Positions 53,667 through 63,088 are shown, counted from the stretch's first letter. The stretch: DNA of 64,000 bases from Paenibacillus sp. 1_12 (GCF_900114475.1 NZ_FOTE01000004.1:375580-439579); one strand, 5' to 3'. Numbers and translations: made by a program. The notes: generated by a model from the sequence alone, not told the origin.

Positions 53667-54401
53667 ATGAAGGACATGAGGCCAGCAGGCAGGATGTGGC
53701 ATTTATATAAAATGGGCGGGATCACACCCGCTCTTACTTCGATGTTTGATGTCCAGAGCGCTCAGCAGATGGCTTTCATGCGATCCATGATGAAGGAGCA
53801 AAGGAAAAATTCACTCTATGATATCCCGTTGGATACAGTGGAATTGGTTGTGTTTGACCTGGAAACGACTGGGTTTTCACCTTACAACGGTGACGAGATT
53901 ATCTCTGTTGGCGCAGTGGCTGTTAATGGTGACTCGATTATGGAGGATCAAAGCTTCTACAGTCTGGTCAATCCGAAGCGGACGATTCCTGAACAAGTGA
54001 TCGAGCTGACAGGAATTACGAATGAAATGGTTGATCAAGCTCCGGATTTGTATCAGGGACTTAGAGCTTTTCTGGAATTTGTTCAGCAGAAGGTGCTGGT
54101 TGCGCATGGAACGGGCCATGATAAGCATTTTTTGAACTCGGCATTATGGAAAACCTCGAAGGTGAGTTTGTCACACCGCATGCTGGATACGATGATGATT
54201 GGCAGGTGGTTGAATCCAAAGCTGGGCAAATACGATTTGGATACGATGCTGCAAGTATACGGTATTGATATATCGCTCCGCCACCATGCTTTAGAGGATG
54301 CGTTAATGACCGCTAAGCTGTGGAGCAGCTACATGATTGAGATCAAATCCAGAGATATCCATTCACTTGGTGATCTGTACACTCATTTAGGCAGCCATTA
54401 A
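53667..54401 (+). CDS. DnaQ-like 3'-5' exonuclease
   Basis: A 244-residue protein from ATG 53667. The exonuclease fold starts at about 55: ELVVFDLETTGFSPYNGDEIISVGAVAV (Exo I, D-x-E), VLVAHGTGHDKHFLNSAL (Exo II), and RHHALEDALMTAKLW (Exo III, H-x4-D, i.e. DEDDh). It is distinct from replicative DnaQ by an N-terminal extra 50 residues (MWHLYKMGGITPAL). It follows DUF294 by 12 bases. This pairing of DUF294 and DEDDh exonuclease recurs with transporters in other bacteria. Confidence 0.88.
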   Translation: MKDMRPAGRMWHLYKMGGITPALTSMFDVQSAQQMAFMRSMMKEQRKNSLYDIPLDTVELVVFDLETTGFSPYNGDEIISVGAVAVNGDSIMEDQSFYSLVNPKRTIPEQVIELTGITNEMVDQAPDLYQGLRAFLEFVQQKVLVAHGTGHDKHFLNSALWKTSKVSLSHRMLDTMMIGRWLNPKLGKYDLDTMLQVYGIDISLRHHALEDALMTAKLWSSYMIEIKSRDIHSLGDLYTHLGSH

Positions 54402-54446
54402 ACATCTCCCACGGGGCTTTGTGCACACCGGATGGGAGATGTTTTA
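54401..54446 (+). terminator. Terminator of the amt operon
   Basis: ACATCTCCCA and TGGGAGATGTTTT around a 21-base loop. Confidence 0.8.
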
Positions 54447-54462
54447 TTGTGTTGTCCGAATA

Positions 54463-54945
54463 TCATAACTCATCATCTATTACAGTTATCGGTACGGGAT
54501 GGTACTGAGCCCGCATTATGGAAAATTTTGCAGAAGTAAAGTTACTTAAGCTTTGACTCATGTGCGTATATTGATAAGCGGCGATTTCGATGATGGGCTG
54601 CTGCAGCGATACGATCCAATGAGAGGGGATATCGTGCCAATATGTTGACAGATCCTCTTCAGATGGAATGGCCGCGGCGCCGGGATGGGAATGAAGAATC
54701 CCTACTATGGTCAATGTGTTGTTTGATACAATCGGGATCATATCCTTGGGATGCATGGAAAATTGCGTCTCAGGATTTACGGAAGCATTGGCAACGGGTA
54801 CGAATGAGGTTATACGGATTTGAGATAAATCTATACACCCCAGTAGAAAGCCGCATGCTTCCAACGGCTTATTGGCTATGCAATAATTTATTATATTTGT
54901 TCTGACCGAATTCTTTAGTTGTATGGATGTGATTGATGTGGACAT
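54463..54945 (-). CDS. Stand-alone JAMM/M67 metallopeptidase
   Basis: A 160-residue Mov34/JAB-domain protein. The zinc site is intact: Glu29 in PLEACGFLLG, His85 and His87 in HSHPGAAAIPSEED, Ser95 and Asp98. Such small bacterial proteins remove ubiquitin-like sulfur carriers or cysteine from a carrier protein (as in the CysO system), usually beside a ThiF-like gene, but here none lies nearby. It lies on its own between convergent and unrelated units. Confidence 0.88.
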   Translation of the reverse strand: MSTSITSIQLKNSVRTNIINYCIANKPLEACGFLLGCIDLSQIRITSFVPVANASVNPETQFSMHPKDMIPIVSNNTLTIVGILHSHPGAAAIPSEEDLSTYWHDIPSHWIVSLQQPIIEIAAYQYTHMSQSLSNFTSAKFSIMRAQYHPVPITVIDDEL

Positions 54946-55014
54946 GAGATTTTACATCCTTAGCAGTGACGTATAAATCCCATTATAACCGAATGTATGG
55001 CGGTCAGAAACCAG

Positions 55015-56280
55015 TTAGCTGATCGTGCCTTTTGGCTTAACAAGGAAAAAAACGAATGCAAGAGCGATCAAGCATAGTGAGGTAACGGTTATAAATATGA
55101 TTCGATGAGAGATATCCATCATCCAGCTGAATAAGGGCGGTCCCATAGCTACACCCAGAAAACGCAAGCTGCTGTAGATTGAGGTGATCATCCCACGCTG
55201 CTCTCTCTCGACAGAGCCGGTAATCATGGTGTTCAGACATGGCAGTAGAAGACCGGTGCCCACGCTGCTAAGGGTTAATAATCCGATGAGGATCGTTAAG
55301 TTTTTATCATATAGCAGGATACAGGCGCCTAATGAAAGGGTCATCAGGGAAAGTCCGATATTTATCAACCATCGCATGAGAGTACCGTTCTTTTTAATTA
55401 ACGTTCCTGTAGTATAGGAAGTAATAACTAAGCCGAGCAGCGGAATAGCTAATACGAAGCCTTTTTTTACACCATCAATTAGATAAGGAGGATCCTCGAG
55501 TAGATCGGATAAATAAAAGAGCACGCCGAATAAGACGAACAAGGCAAGTGAGCCAGCAAAAAATGAAGTGATGAGCCAGCGTCCCTTTTCATGCAAAATC
55601 TGGCCTATGCTTTTTAAATAAGGTTTTAGCTTGGGTGGCTGCTTTTCTTTGGATGGTTCTTTCAGTAAAAAAATAACAGCTAGCAAGGAAAGCAAGCAAA
55701 AAACCGGAAAAGCAAAAAATGCTGCATACCAAACGATAAGTGCCAACAATGAGCCAAGAATAGGGCTGACCACCTTGCCAAATCCGTTAGATGCTTCAGT
55801 TAAGCCGAGCACCTTGCTTTCTGTAGCCCCTTTGAATAAATCCCCTGCCAAGGCCATGGCAATCGGTGCTGTTCCAGCAGCTCCCAATCCCTGAATCGCT
55901 CTTGCGATAATTAGAATGGTGTAAGAGTTCCAAACGGCTCCCAAGCCTGCCAAGACGCCAGCAGCACCATATATAATCAAGGAAGGAATCATAATAGCTT
56001 TTCTTGAGAACCGATCCGATAAATATCCAGAGATCGGGATAATTAGGCCCGCCGTTACCGAAAATAAGGAAATAACAAGACTGCTTTGAAATTGGCTAAC
56101 ACCAAGCTTTTCCTGTAAATCGGGTAAGATAGGAACGAGCATAGAGTTACCAAGGACGAGCACTAAAGGGACACTGGAAATGGCTGTAAACTCCGCAAGA
56201 TGTCCTTGTGAGCCTTGGGAGTCGGGCTTCTTGCTGCTTTCGATAGTAATGCCAAGCTTTCTTTTCTTTGTTTGTTCCAT
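55015..56280 (-). CDS. MFS drug/proton antiporter (DHA1 type)
   Basis: A 421-residue carrier from ATG 56280 (GGGAG 8 bases before; the longer frame lacks a site). Twelve or so hydrophobic segments with motif A as GYLSDRFSRKAIMIPSLIIYG, an RAIQGLGAAGTAPIAMALAGD motif B, and motif C-like GFGKVVSPILGSLLALI. It resembles tetracycline/lincomycin-type exporters. A Lys/Glu-rich N-terminal stretch of about 35 residues precedes the first helix. Divergent from the TlpA gene, with about 120 bases between starts. Confidence 0.87.
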   Translation of the reverse strand: MEQTKKRKLGITIESSKKPDSQGSQGHLAEFTAISSVPLVLVLGNSMLVPILPDLQEKLGVSQFQSSLVISLFSVTAGLIIPISGYLSDRFSRKAIMIPSLIIYGAAGVLAGLGAVWNSYTILIIARAIQGLGAAGTAPIAMALAGDLFKGATESKVLGLTEASNGFGKVVSPILGSLLALIVWYAAFFAFPVFCLLSLLAVIFLLKEPSKEKQPPKLKPYLKSIGQILHEKGRWLITSFFAGSLALFVLFGVLFYLSDLLEDPPYLIDGVKKGFVLAIPLLGLVITSYTTGTLIKKNGTLMRWLINIGLSLMTLSLGACILLYDKNLTILIGLLTLSSVGTGLLLPCLNTMITGSVEREQRGMITSIYSSLRFLGVAMGPPLFSWMMDISHRIIFITVTSLCLIALAFVFFLVKPKGTIS

Positions 56281-56399
56281 CCGTAAATCTCCCTTTAAGA
56301 TTTGATACCCATAAAGTGCCCCATTACCCACTAAGTCATTCTTTTGGCGGTTTGGGGTCATAATACAAGCATAAGCTGAATTTGAAAGGGAGTCCTGCA

Positions 56400-56957
56400 G
56401 TGAAACTAATCAAAATTGCCATATTGATTGTCTTGATGTTGGTGGGGGATCTATTGGATTTGGACATACGGAATACCCGCCAATCACTGGCAGCAGCAAT
56501 CGCTAGACCAGTCGCTGCGAGTAACCAGCTGGCCCCAGCATTTGATTTACAAGGCTTGGACGGTAAGAGCTATCATGTGGGGGGGGTGAGGGATAAACCG
56601 CTCATAATCAATTTCTGGGCCTCTTGGTGTGGTCCTTGTCATGAAGAGGCGCCTGATCTAAAGCAGATGTATGAAGTGTATAAGGATGAATTGGATATTT
56701 ATGCGGTGAACGTGACTAAGGGAGATCGAATGCAAGATGTACAGGGCTTTGTTAAGCAATACGAGCTGCCTTTTCCGGTGCTATTGGATACAAAGGGACT
56801 TACAGCAGAACAATATCGGCTTCAGGTTGTGCCGACGAGCTTTCTGTTAAATAAGGAAGGTGTCCTGGTGGATGTTATTCACGTGCTGCCTGCCAAGGCG
56901 CTGGAGGCCAAAATTCGGCTGCTGCTCAATAAAGACCAAAATCCGCCAGAGCGATGA
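56400..56957 (+). CDS. TlpA/ResA-like thiol-disulfide oxidoreductase, membrane anchored
   Basis: A 185-residue protein from GTG 56400 (GGGAG 7 bases before). A membrane anchor (LIKIAILIVLMLVGDLL, about 3-19), then a thioredoxin fold outside, with the redox site WASWCGPC (Cys77 and Cys80), the TlpA P-F-P-V-L region and cis-proline in VVPTSFLL. The presence of the AREAF-like DLQGLDGKSY start fits ResA/StoA. It would reduce disulfides on the outer face, for example in cytochrome c or spore-coat maturation. A terminator overlaps its stop. Confidence 0.91.
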   Translation: MKLIKIAILIVLMLVGDLLDLDIRNTRQSLAAAIARPVAASNQLAPAFDLQGLDGKSYHVGGVRDKPLIINFWASWCGPCHEEAPDLKQMYEVYKDELDIYAVNVTKGDRMQDVQGFVKQYELPFPVLLDTKGLTAEQYRLQVVPTSFLLNKEGVLVDVIHVLPAKALEAKIRLLLNKDQNPPER

Positions 56958-56981
56958 ACGCATCTGGCGGATTTTTTCTTA
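56937..56981 (+). terminator. Terminator of the tlpA-like gene
   Basis: AAAATCCGCCAGA and TCTGGCGGATTTTTT pair around a 12-base loop; the stop codon is inside. Confidence 0.85.
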
Positions 56982-56999
56982 AGGAATTTAGATGTAAAT

Positions 57000-58619
57000 T
57001 TAATGATTAACAAGACCCAACCGTTCTTTTTGTTCCTCAGCCTGTACTTGGGTTCTAGGTTTACCGATTAACGCGTAGCGAATGCTATCGGCCAGTGCTT
57101 GCCAGCTGGCTTCGATTATGTTGGCGGAAACACCAATCGTGCTCCATGTATTATCAAAATCAGAAGATTCGATCAGGACACGAACTTTGCCCGCCGTATT
57201 GTCTTTTTCATCCAGAACACGAACTTTGTAGTCGCTTAGATGAATGTTCTCCAAAGCAGGATAATATTGCAGTAAACACTTGCGCAGTGCATTATCCAGG
57301 GCATTGACAGGACCGTTGCCCTCTGCTGCATTGTATACGGATTCGCCATTGACCTTCAGCTTCACGATAGCTTCAGTCACAACCGGTTGATTGACGGTCT
57401 TTACAACCATAATTTTGAAGGATTCGAGTACGAATATTTCCTCTGAATTCCCATAGGCATCACGAATCAAAAGCTCCAGGGAAGCATCAGCACCTTCGAA
57501 TTGGTAACCTTGATGCTCCATTTCCTTGATTTGCTCAATGAGCTGACGGGATTCCTGTGTGCTGCTGTTAAAGTCAATTCCAAGTTCCTGCGCTTTGAAC
57601 ACCAGATTGCTTTGACCCGCTAATTCAGATACGAGTACACGCTGTTTGTTTCCAACAAGCTCGGGTGTGATGTGTTCATAGGTGCTGGCATTACGCATAA
57701 TCGCAGAGACATGAATGCCGCCTTTATGAGCAAAGGCTGCGGAGCCGATATAAGCTTGATTGACAGGCAAGTGCATATTCGCAATTTCACTGACATATTT
57801 GGCTACGCTTGTTAGGCTTTCAAGCTGTGAATCGCTGATACAGGAATAGTTCAGCTTTAACTGCAGATTGGGAATGATGGAACACAAATTGGCATTCCCA
57901 CAGCGTCCCCCGAAGCCGTTGATCGTACCTTGAACCTGTGTTGCACCTGCCATAACAGCAGCAAGGCTGTTGGCCACACCAACTTCACAATCATTATGGG
58001 CATGAATACCGATTGGGATTGAAAGGGTCTTCCTGACCTGTGTTACAATTTCCGTGACTTCATGGGGCAGTGACCCGCCATTTGTATCACATAGTACGAT
58101 CCAGTCAGCTCCTGCTTTTTCTGCCTGCTGGATGGTTTGCAGGGCGTACTCGGTGTTGTTTTTATAACCGTCAAAGAAATGCTCGGCGTCATAGATCACT
58201 TCAAGACCTTTACTTTTTAAATAGTGCACAGAGTCATAAATCATCGCTAGATTTTCCTCAAGTGTCGTCTGAATGGCATGATGAACATGGAAGTCCCATG
58301 ATTTACCGAAAATCGTAGCGACAGGAACGCCGACCTCTAGAATCCGGTTTAAATTCGTATCATCCTCGGCAAGGATACCTTTACGGCGTGTGCTGCCAAA
58401 TGCAGTGATTTTGGCATTTTTTAATTCCAGCTCATGAACGCGCATAAAAAACTCAATATCTTTGTTGTTGCTGCCAGGCCATCCACCTTCTATATAGTGA
58501 ACACCGAGCGAGTCCAGTTTACGGGCGATTTTCATCTTGTCTTCGACCGATAAGCTAATCCCTTCACCTTGGGTGCCGTCTCTTAAAGTAGTATCAAAAA
58601 TTTTCACGAAATTAGCCAT
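57000..58619 (-). CDS. cimA: Citramalate synthase
   Basis: A 539-residue enzyme of the isopropylmalate/citramalate synthase family. It starts MANFVKIFDTTLRDGTQGEGISLSVEDKMKIARKLD, with EGGWPGSNNKD, CDTNGG, GIHAHNDCEVGVANSLAAVMAGATQVQGTINGFGGRCGNANL and the later LAHKGGIHVS-type FAHKGGIHVSAIMR. The length and these motifs match the (R)-citramalate synthase subgroup (TIGR00977), with a C-terminal LeuA-type regulatory domain (about 400-510). It makes citramalate from pyruvate and acetyl-CoA, an alternate isoleucine route. CodY or leucine control is likely but no site is obvious here. Confidence 0.93.
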   Translation of the reverse strand: MANFVKIFDTTLRDGTQGEGISLSVEDKMKIARKLDSLGVHYIEGGWPGSNNKDIEFFMRVHELELKNAKITAFGSTRRKGILAEDDTNLNRILEVGVPVATIFGKSWDFHVHHAIQTTLEENLAMIYDSVHYLKSKGLEVIYDAEHFFDGYKNNTEYALQTIQQAEKAGADWIVLCDTNGGSLPHEVTEIVTQVRKTLSIPIGIHAHNDCEVGVANSLAAVMAGATQVQGTINGFGGRCGNANLCSIIPNLQLKLNYSCISDSQLESLTSVAKYVSEIANMHLPVNQAYIGSAAFAHKGGIHVSAIMRNASTYEHITPELVGNKQRVLVSELAGQSNLVFKAQELGIDFNSSTQESRQLIEQIKEMEHQGYQFEGADASLELLIRDAYGNSEEIFVLESFKIMVVKTVNQPVVTEAIVKLKVNGESVYNAAEGNGPVNALDNALRKCLLQYYPALENIHLSDYKVRVLDEKDNTAGKVRVLIESSDFDNTWSTIGVSANIIEASWQALADSIRYALIGKPRTQVQAEEQKERLGLVNH

Positions 58620-58814
58620 AAATAGTCCTCCTGATCCTAGAACGCTTTCACGAAATATAATGTAGTATTATACCACAACAAGGTTCGATAAGGTATTGTT
58701 TTCACAAAATAGACGGTTTGGCAGTTGACCTCCTACCCTCGGAAAGGTATGCTTGTGAAAGTTAAGCTTCAAGCTTTTAATCTAAGCTACACTTATTCTT
58801 GGAGGTACACGACC

Positions 58815-59000
58815 TTGTCTACTCAAGCTACCAGAAGACTTCTGCTCGTACCTGAAAGTTCCAAACTCACAACGCTTTGTGCCGTAACGGGCCAGCCTGA
58901 TTTTGCACCCATTCCATTTACATATATTCCAGGCCCGTCCACTGTAGAATTGAAACAACACGCGCGGCGGTATGCACAAAACAGTTCGCACCGAATATGA
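58815..59000 (+). CDS. Small protein overlapping dinB
   Basis: A 61-residue protein from TTG 58815, with GGAGGT 7 bases upstream. It reads MSTQATRRLLLVPESSKLTT, then LCAVTGQPDFAPIPFTYIPG and a basic tail ending SSHRI. Its TGA overlaps the ATG of the polymerase in ATGA, so the two are translationally coupled. No motif is recognised. It has a proline-rich middle and may be a partner or a leader for the polymerase. Confidence 0.6.
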   Translation: MSTQATRRLLLVPESSKLTTLCAVTGQPDFAPIPFTYIPGPSTVELKQHARRYAQNSSHRI

Positions 59001-60292
59001 AGAAAGCAAATGATGAAGCCTACCCGGCAAAAGGGAGAGTCATTTTGCATATCGATATGAATGCCTTCTATTGCTCGGTACACGAGGCTGTAGACCCTGA
59101 GCTTTATCAAAACAAGCCTACAGCGGTTGCCGGAAGTGTAGAGCTTCGTAAAGGTATTGTCGTCACGTGCTCCTATGCTGCTCGAGCGAAGGGCGTCAAA
59201 ACAGGCATGCAGGTTGGGCAGGCACTTAAGCAATGCCCTGAGCTGCTTTTGATTCGTCCTGATTTTGATTTGTACCGTGATTTTTCCAGAAGGTTCATGA
59301 AAATGGCTTATGATTATTCCCCTCTAATTGAGGCAATGTCTATAGATGAGTGCTATATCGATATTACCGGCTCCAAGCAATTTGGAACACCGATAGAGAT
59401 TGCAGAGCAGCTGCAATCGCGAATTCGCAGGGAATTGCTGCTTCCTTGCTCCATTGGGATTGCACCCAACAAGCTGTTGGCGAAGATGGCCTCGGACATG
59501 AAAAAACCCAATGGGATCACAATCCTGCGTAAAAGGGATGTTCCCAAGGTGTTATGGGATAAGCCCTGCAATCATCTTTACGGGATTGGAAGTAAAACTG
59601 CGGACAAACTTAAGCTGTTGAATATTCAGACGTTGGGCCAACTGGCCAAGGCTGATGATCATTTGCTGTCAGAGCACTTTGGCATTATGGGAGCCTTACT
59701 AAAGAGCGCTGCAAATGGGGAGGATGCTTCGGAGGTTCAATCGGAACGAGAGCAGAGCAAGTCGATTGGACATACAACGACCTTGCCAATTAATCTGACA
59801 GATCGAACGGCCATTTTCCGTGTTTTCCTTAATTTGGCTGATCAGGTGGGGCGTCGGTTGCGCAGACAGCAGCTATTGTCTCAAACCATTTCAATCACGA
59901 TTCGTGATCCGGATATGCGCACGATAACAAGAGCTGCCACACTTTCAACTCCTACCGAAATTCGTGAGGATATTTACAAAGCAGCTTGTAAGCTTTTTGA
60001 TGAGCACTGGCAGTCTGATAAGCCGATTCGATTGCTGGGGATTACCCTTCAAAACTTACAGGACAAAAAAGCAGCCGCTGTTCAAATGGATTTGTTCGAC
60101 TACCAAAAGCAGCCGACAAAGGAAAAGCTAGTTCAAACTCTGGATGCCTTGCGTGATAAGTTCGGTGAAAATGCGGTTTTAACTGCCGGGATGCTGGGCG
60201 ATGACCCTTCTACGCTTATTCGGAATCACAAGCTGAGAGGGACTTCCTTGCAGATGGACCACTTAAAACAGCGGCGTTTCGAGGAGGAGTAG
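58997..60292 (+). CDS. dinB: DNA polymerase IV (Y family)
   Basis: A 431-residue Y-family polymerase. The metal residues are Asp20 in LHIDMNAFYCSVHEA and Asp117-Glu118 in AMSIDECYID; GIAPNKLLAKMASDMKKP follows. The C-terminal little finger (from about 250) is present and the tail carries a beta-clamp-binding peptide, QMDLFD. It makes translesion synthesis possible. It overlaps the small upstream gene by 4 bases and is followed at 2 bases by mobB. I see no LexA box (GAAC-N4-GTTC) in the leader. Confidence 0.95.
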   Translation: MKKANDEAYPAKGRVILHIDMNAFYCSVHEAVDPELYQNKPTAVAGSVELRKGIVVTCSYAARAKGVKTGMQVGQALKQCPELLLIRPDFDLYRDFSRRFMKMAYDYSPLIEAMSIDECYIDITGSKQFGTPIEIAEQLQSRIRRELLLPCSIGIAPNKLLAKMASDMKKPNGITILRKRDVPKVLWDKPCNHLYGIGSKTADKLKLLNIQTLGQLAKADDHLLSEHFGIMGALLKSAANGEDASEVQSEREQSKSIGHTTTLPINLTDRTAIFRVFLNLADQVGRRLRRQQLLSQTISITIRDPDMRTITRAATLSTPTEIREDIYKAACKLFDEHWQSDKPIRLLGITLQNLQDKKAAAVQMDLFDYQKQPTKEKLVQTLDALRDKFGENAVLTAGMLGDDPSTLIRNHKLRGTSLQMDHLKQRRFEEE

Positions 60293-60294
60293 GC

Positions 60295-60789
60295 ATGGCG
60301 GCAGTGATTGGCTTCGCAGGTTTTTCCAACAGCGGCAAAACAAGATTGATCTCCCAGCTTGTCCGCTACTTCACGCAATTGAATCTTCGATGCGCTGTAG
60401 TGAAGCATGATGCACATGGACATTATACTGAGGCGTCTGGAAAAGACTCATCACAATTTGTAGAGGCTGGTGCAGCAGCGACGGCTATCATTTCCCCACA
60501 TTCGTTTGTTGTTATTCAAAAAGTGCCCATCACTTTGGAGGGGTTGCTGTCGAGGCTGCAATCAGACGGATTTGATCTCATCTTAATAGAAGGATTCAAA
60601 AAGGGGAATCATGATCAAGTGGCGATTTTTCGCGACAAGGAGCAGGCAGGCATTCTTACTGAATTGACACATTTGCCTATAGCAGTTGTAGCTCCAGAGA
60701 AGCTTAAAGCATATAGTATTGAAGGAGTTCCTTTTTTTGATTCAGACGATTTAGCTTCCATTGCAGGTTGGATTCAAACGCGTATGTGA
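60295..60789 (+). CDS. mobB: Molybdopterin-guanine dinucleotide biosynthesis protein MobB
   Basis: A 164-residue P-loop GTPase. Walker A is GFSNSGKT (9-16), then VVKHDAHGHYTEASGKDSSQF, EAGAAATAIISP and LILIEGFKKGNHDQVAIFR, the family's conserved stretches. It helps MobA attach GMP to molybdopterin. It starts 2 bases after the dinB stop, in the same operon. It has no other molybdenum cofactor gene nearby. Confidence 0.92.
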   Translation: MAAVIGFAGFSNSGKTRLISQLVRYFTQLNLRCAVVKHDAHGHYTEASGKDSSQFVEAGAAATAIISPHSFVVIQKVPITLEGLLSRLQSDGFDLILIEGFKKGNHDQVAIFRDKEQAGILTELTHLPIAVVAPEKLKAYSIEGVPFFDSDDLASIAGWIQTRM

Positions 60790-60807
60790 GCTTAATTACT
60801 TTTTTAA

Positions 60808-60836
60808 TTGAACTTTTGTTTGTTTTATATTATATT
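60808..60836 (+). promoter_or_regulatory. Promoter of the ferredoxin gene
   Basis: TTGAAC at 60808-60813 and TATATT at 60831-60836 with a 17-base spacer, 37 bases before the ATG. Confidence 0.65.
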
Positions 60837-60845
60837 TTAGGATGA

Positions 60846-61106
<261 letters not shown>

Positions 61107-61121
61107 TGTTAACTTTTTATT

Positions 61122-61176
61122 AAAAAAGCCTTTTTCAATAGGGAGATATCCCTTAGAAAAAGGTCTTTTTTTTTTG
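61122..61176 (+). terminator. Terminator of the ferredoxin gene
   Basis: AAAAAAGCCTTTTTC and GAAAAAGGTCTTTTTTTT are the outer arms with an inner AGGGA/TCCCT; a long T-run follows. Confidence 0.85.
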
Positions 61177-61255
61177 TGGATTTATGCAAAAATTATGTGT
61201 TTAGAGAAAAAAGTATGGTAATATTAGAGCGAATCTTGGGGTGAGGGGGCTAAAA

Positions 61256-63088
61256 ATGAAAAAAGGTGTCAGCAAATCTGCCGTCATAATTATAGGTAAT
61301 ACACTTGTGGTATTCATCTGTCTGGTTTTTCTTGTATTTGGACTATGGAAGGTACTGTCCGATCAAGTGTTCGACATGAATATGAAGCAATCAATGTCTG
61401 GGGCTCCACATGAAGATATTCTGGTGATAGGGATCGATACAGCCTCGATAAAAGAAGTAGGTCCATATCCATGGGATCGTAAAGTATACGCACAGTTGAT
61501 CAGTAGACTTGAAGCGGCTGGTGCCAAAGCGATTGGCTTTGATATTGAGCTGTATACGGAAAGTAATTTTCCTGAAAGCGACAAGCTGCTGGCAGATGAG
61601 CTGACCAAACATAAAAATATTATTTTTCCATCCCACGCTGATTTGGAGAATGACTTTGACCGATCCAGCAAGGTGAAGGAAGGCGAGCTCATCATGGCCC
61701 GCAAAACGGATCAACCCATCCCGATGATCCAAAAATCGGTCCATAAAGCCCATATTAATGCAAGCTTTGATACGGATGGAGTTATCCGCACAAATTGGCT
61801 GCAAATCAACACTCCTGATGGTGTTTTTCCAACGCTGGGTCTGGCATTGGCACAGTTGGCGGGTACTGACGTAACGAAGTATTTGAACCTCCCCGTCCTT
61901 CAAAACCGCCCCAAATCAGAAATGCTGATCAAATGGGAAGGAAAAGAATTTAATTTTGAAACGATTCCTTTCGCCAAGGTGCTGAAGGGGGAAATTCCTC
62001 CACAAGTATTCAAGGATCGTATTATTCTAGTCGGCTATACAGCACCAGGCTCCGATGAAGGTACCACACCGATTGAACGTCACATGCATCTGGTGTATGC
62101 GCATGCTAACATCCTGAATCAAATTTTAAATCAAAAGGTAATTTCGCCTGTCAGCGGTGTAATTACGTTATCGATGGCCGCTTTGATGATATTGCTGTTC
62201 GGTTTCCTTACATGGAGACTAAAATCAATTACAAGTATTTTATTAGTGTTTGGCGTATCGTTGGGTCTATTGGCCACACAATACATAGCTTTTACGTATA
62301 ATGATCAATACCTGGATACGATTGGAGCGGTATTAAGCGGGTTAATCTCCTACATAGGCAACATTGCAATGAAAACTTATTTTGAGACGAAGCAAAAAAA
62401 TTACATTACTAAGCAATTTGGCCGATATATTTCGCCGGATCTAGTAAAAGAAATTGCAAAAAGTGATTCCGAAATTCAGCTTGGCGGGATTAAAAGGGAA
62501 TTGTCTTTATTGTTCCTTGATGTTAGCGGATTTACACCATTATCCGAGAAGCTGAAGCCTGAGGAGGTTGTCGACTTCTTGAATATGATGTTCAACCTGA
62601 TAACCGAGGTGACACTGCAGAACCGTGGGACCATAGACAAGTTTATTGGTGATGCGGCAATGATCTTGTACAATGCACCTTTGGATGTGCCTGATCATGC
62701 TTATTATGCAGTCAAAACAGGCTTTGAAATACAGGAAGGGATGGAGCAGATCCGCAGGGATGTTGAAGCCAAGTACGGGGTTACATTAAGTATACGGATC
62801 GGGATTAATACCGGAGATGTCGTTGTCGGTAATATCGGTTCTTACCTGCGTGTGGACTACACAGCTATCGGCGACAATGTAAATACAGCTGCGAGAATAG
62901 AATCCAATGCGCGTCCCAATAAGGTATGGGTTTCTGAATCAACCTACGACTTAACGAGAAATTATTTTGAATACGAATTCGCTGGCGAGAAGCTGATGAA
63001 GGGGAAAAGTACTCCTCTCAAGTTGTATGAAGTTGTAAGTATTACAGGAGCTCCTGTAGTGGGGAAAAAACAGGACAAGGTCTCGTAA
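61256..63088 (+). CDS. CHASE2-domain class III adenylate cyclase
   Basis: A 610-residue membrane protein from ATG 61256 (GAGGGGG before). One N-terminal helix, an extracellular CHASE2 sensor (about 35-290, with ILVIGIDTASIKEVGPYPWDRKVYAQLI and GFDIELYTE), three helices (about 295-370), and a C-terminal cyclase domain. Catalytic residues are complete: metal Asp in LLFLDVSGFTPLSEK, KFIGDA (adenine-specifying Lys and second metal Asp), DYTAIGDNVNTAARIE (Asp-Thr and the transition-state Asn/Arg). It should make cAMP in response to an extracellular signal. It is followed by a FecR-domain gene, a common partner. Confidence 0.92.
   Translation: MKKGVSKSAVIIIGNTLVVFICLVFLVFGLWKVLSDQVFDMNMKQSMSGAPHEDILVIGIDTASIKEVGPYPWDRKVYAQLISRLEAAGAKAIGFDIELYTESNFPESDKLLADELTKHKNIIFPSHADLENDFDRSSKVKEGELIMARKTDQPIPMIQKSVHKAHINASFDTDGVIRTNWLQINTPDGVFPTLGLALAQLAGTDVTKYLNLPVLQNRPKSEMLIKWEGKEFNFETIPFAKVLKGEIPPQVFKDRIILVGYTAPGSDEGTTPIERHMHLVYAHANILNQILNQKVISPVSGVITLSMAALMILLFGFLTWRLKSITSILLVFGVSLGLLATQYIAFTYNDQYLDTIGAVLSGLISYIGNIAMKTYFETKQKNYITKQFGRYISPDLVKEIAKSDSEIQLGGIKRELSLLFLDVSGFTPLSEKLKPEEVVDFLNMMFNLITEVTLQNRGTIDKFIGDAAMILYNAPLDVPDHAYYAVKTGFEIQEGMEQIRRDVEAKYGVTLSIRIGINTGDVVVGNIGSYLRVDYTAIGDNVNTAARIESNARPNKVWVSESTYDLTRNYFEYEFAGEKLMKGKSTPLKLYEVVSITGAPVVGKKQDKVS

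Noticed and set aside
58640-58815. LexA/DinR box ahead of dinB
   Set aside because: I looked for GAAC-N4-GTTC and found none, so no SOS site is claimed.
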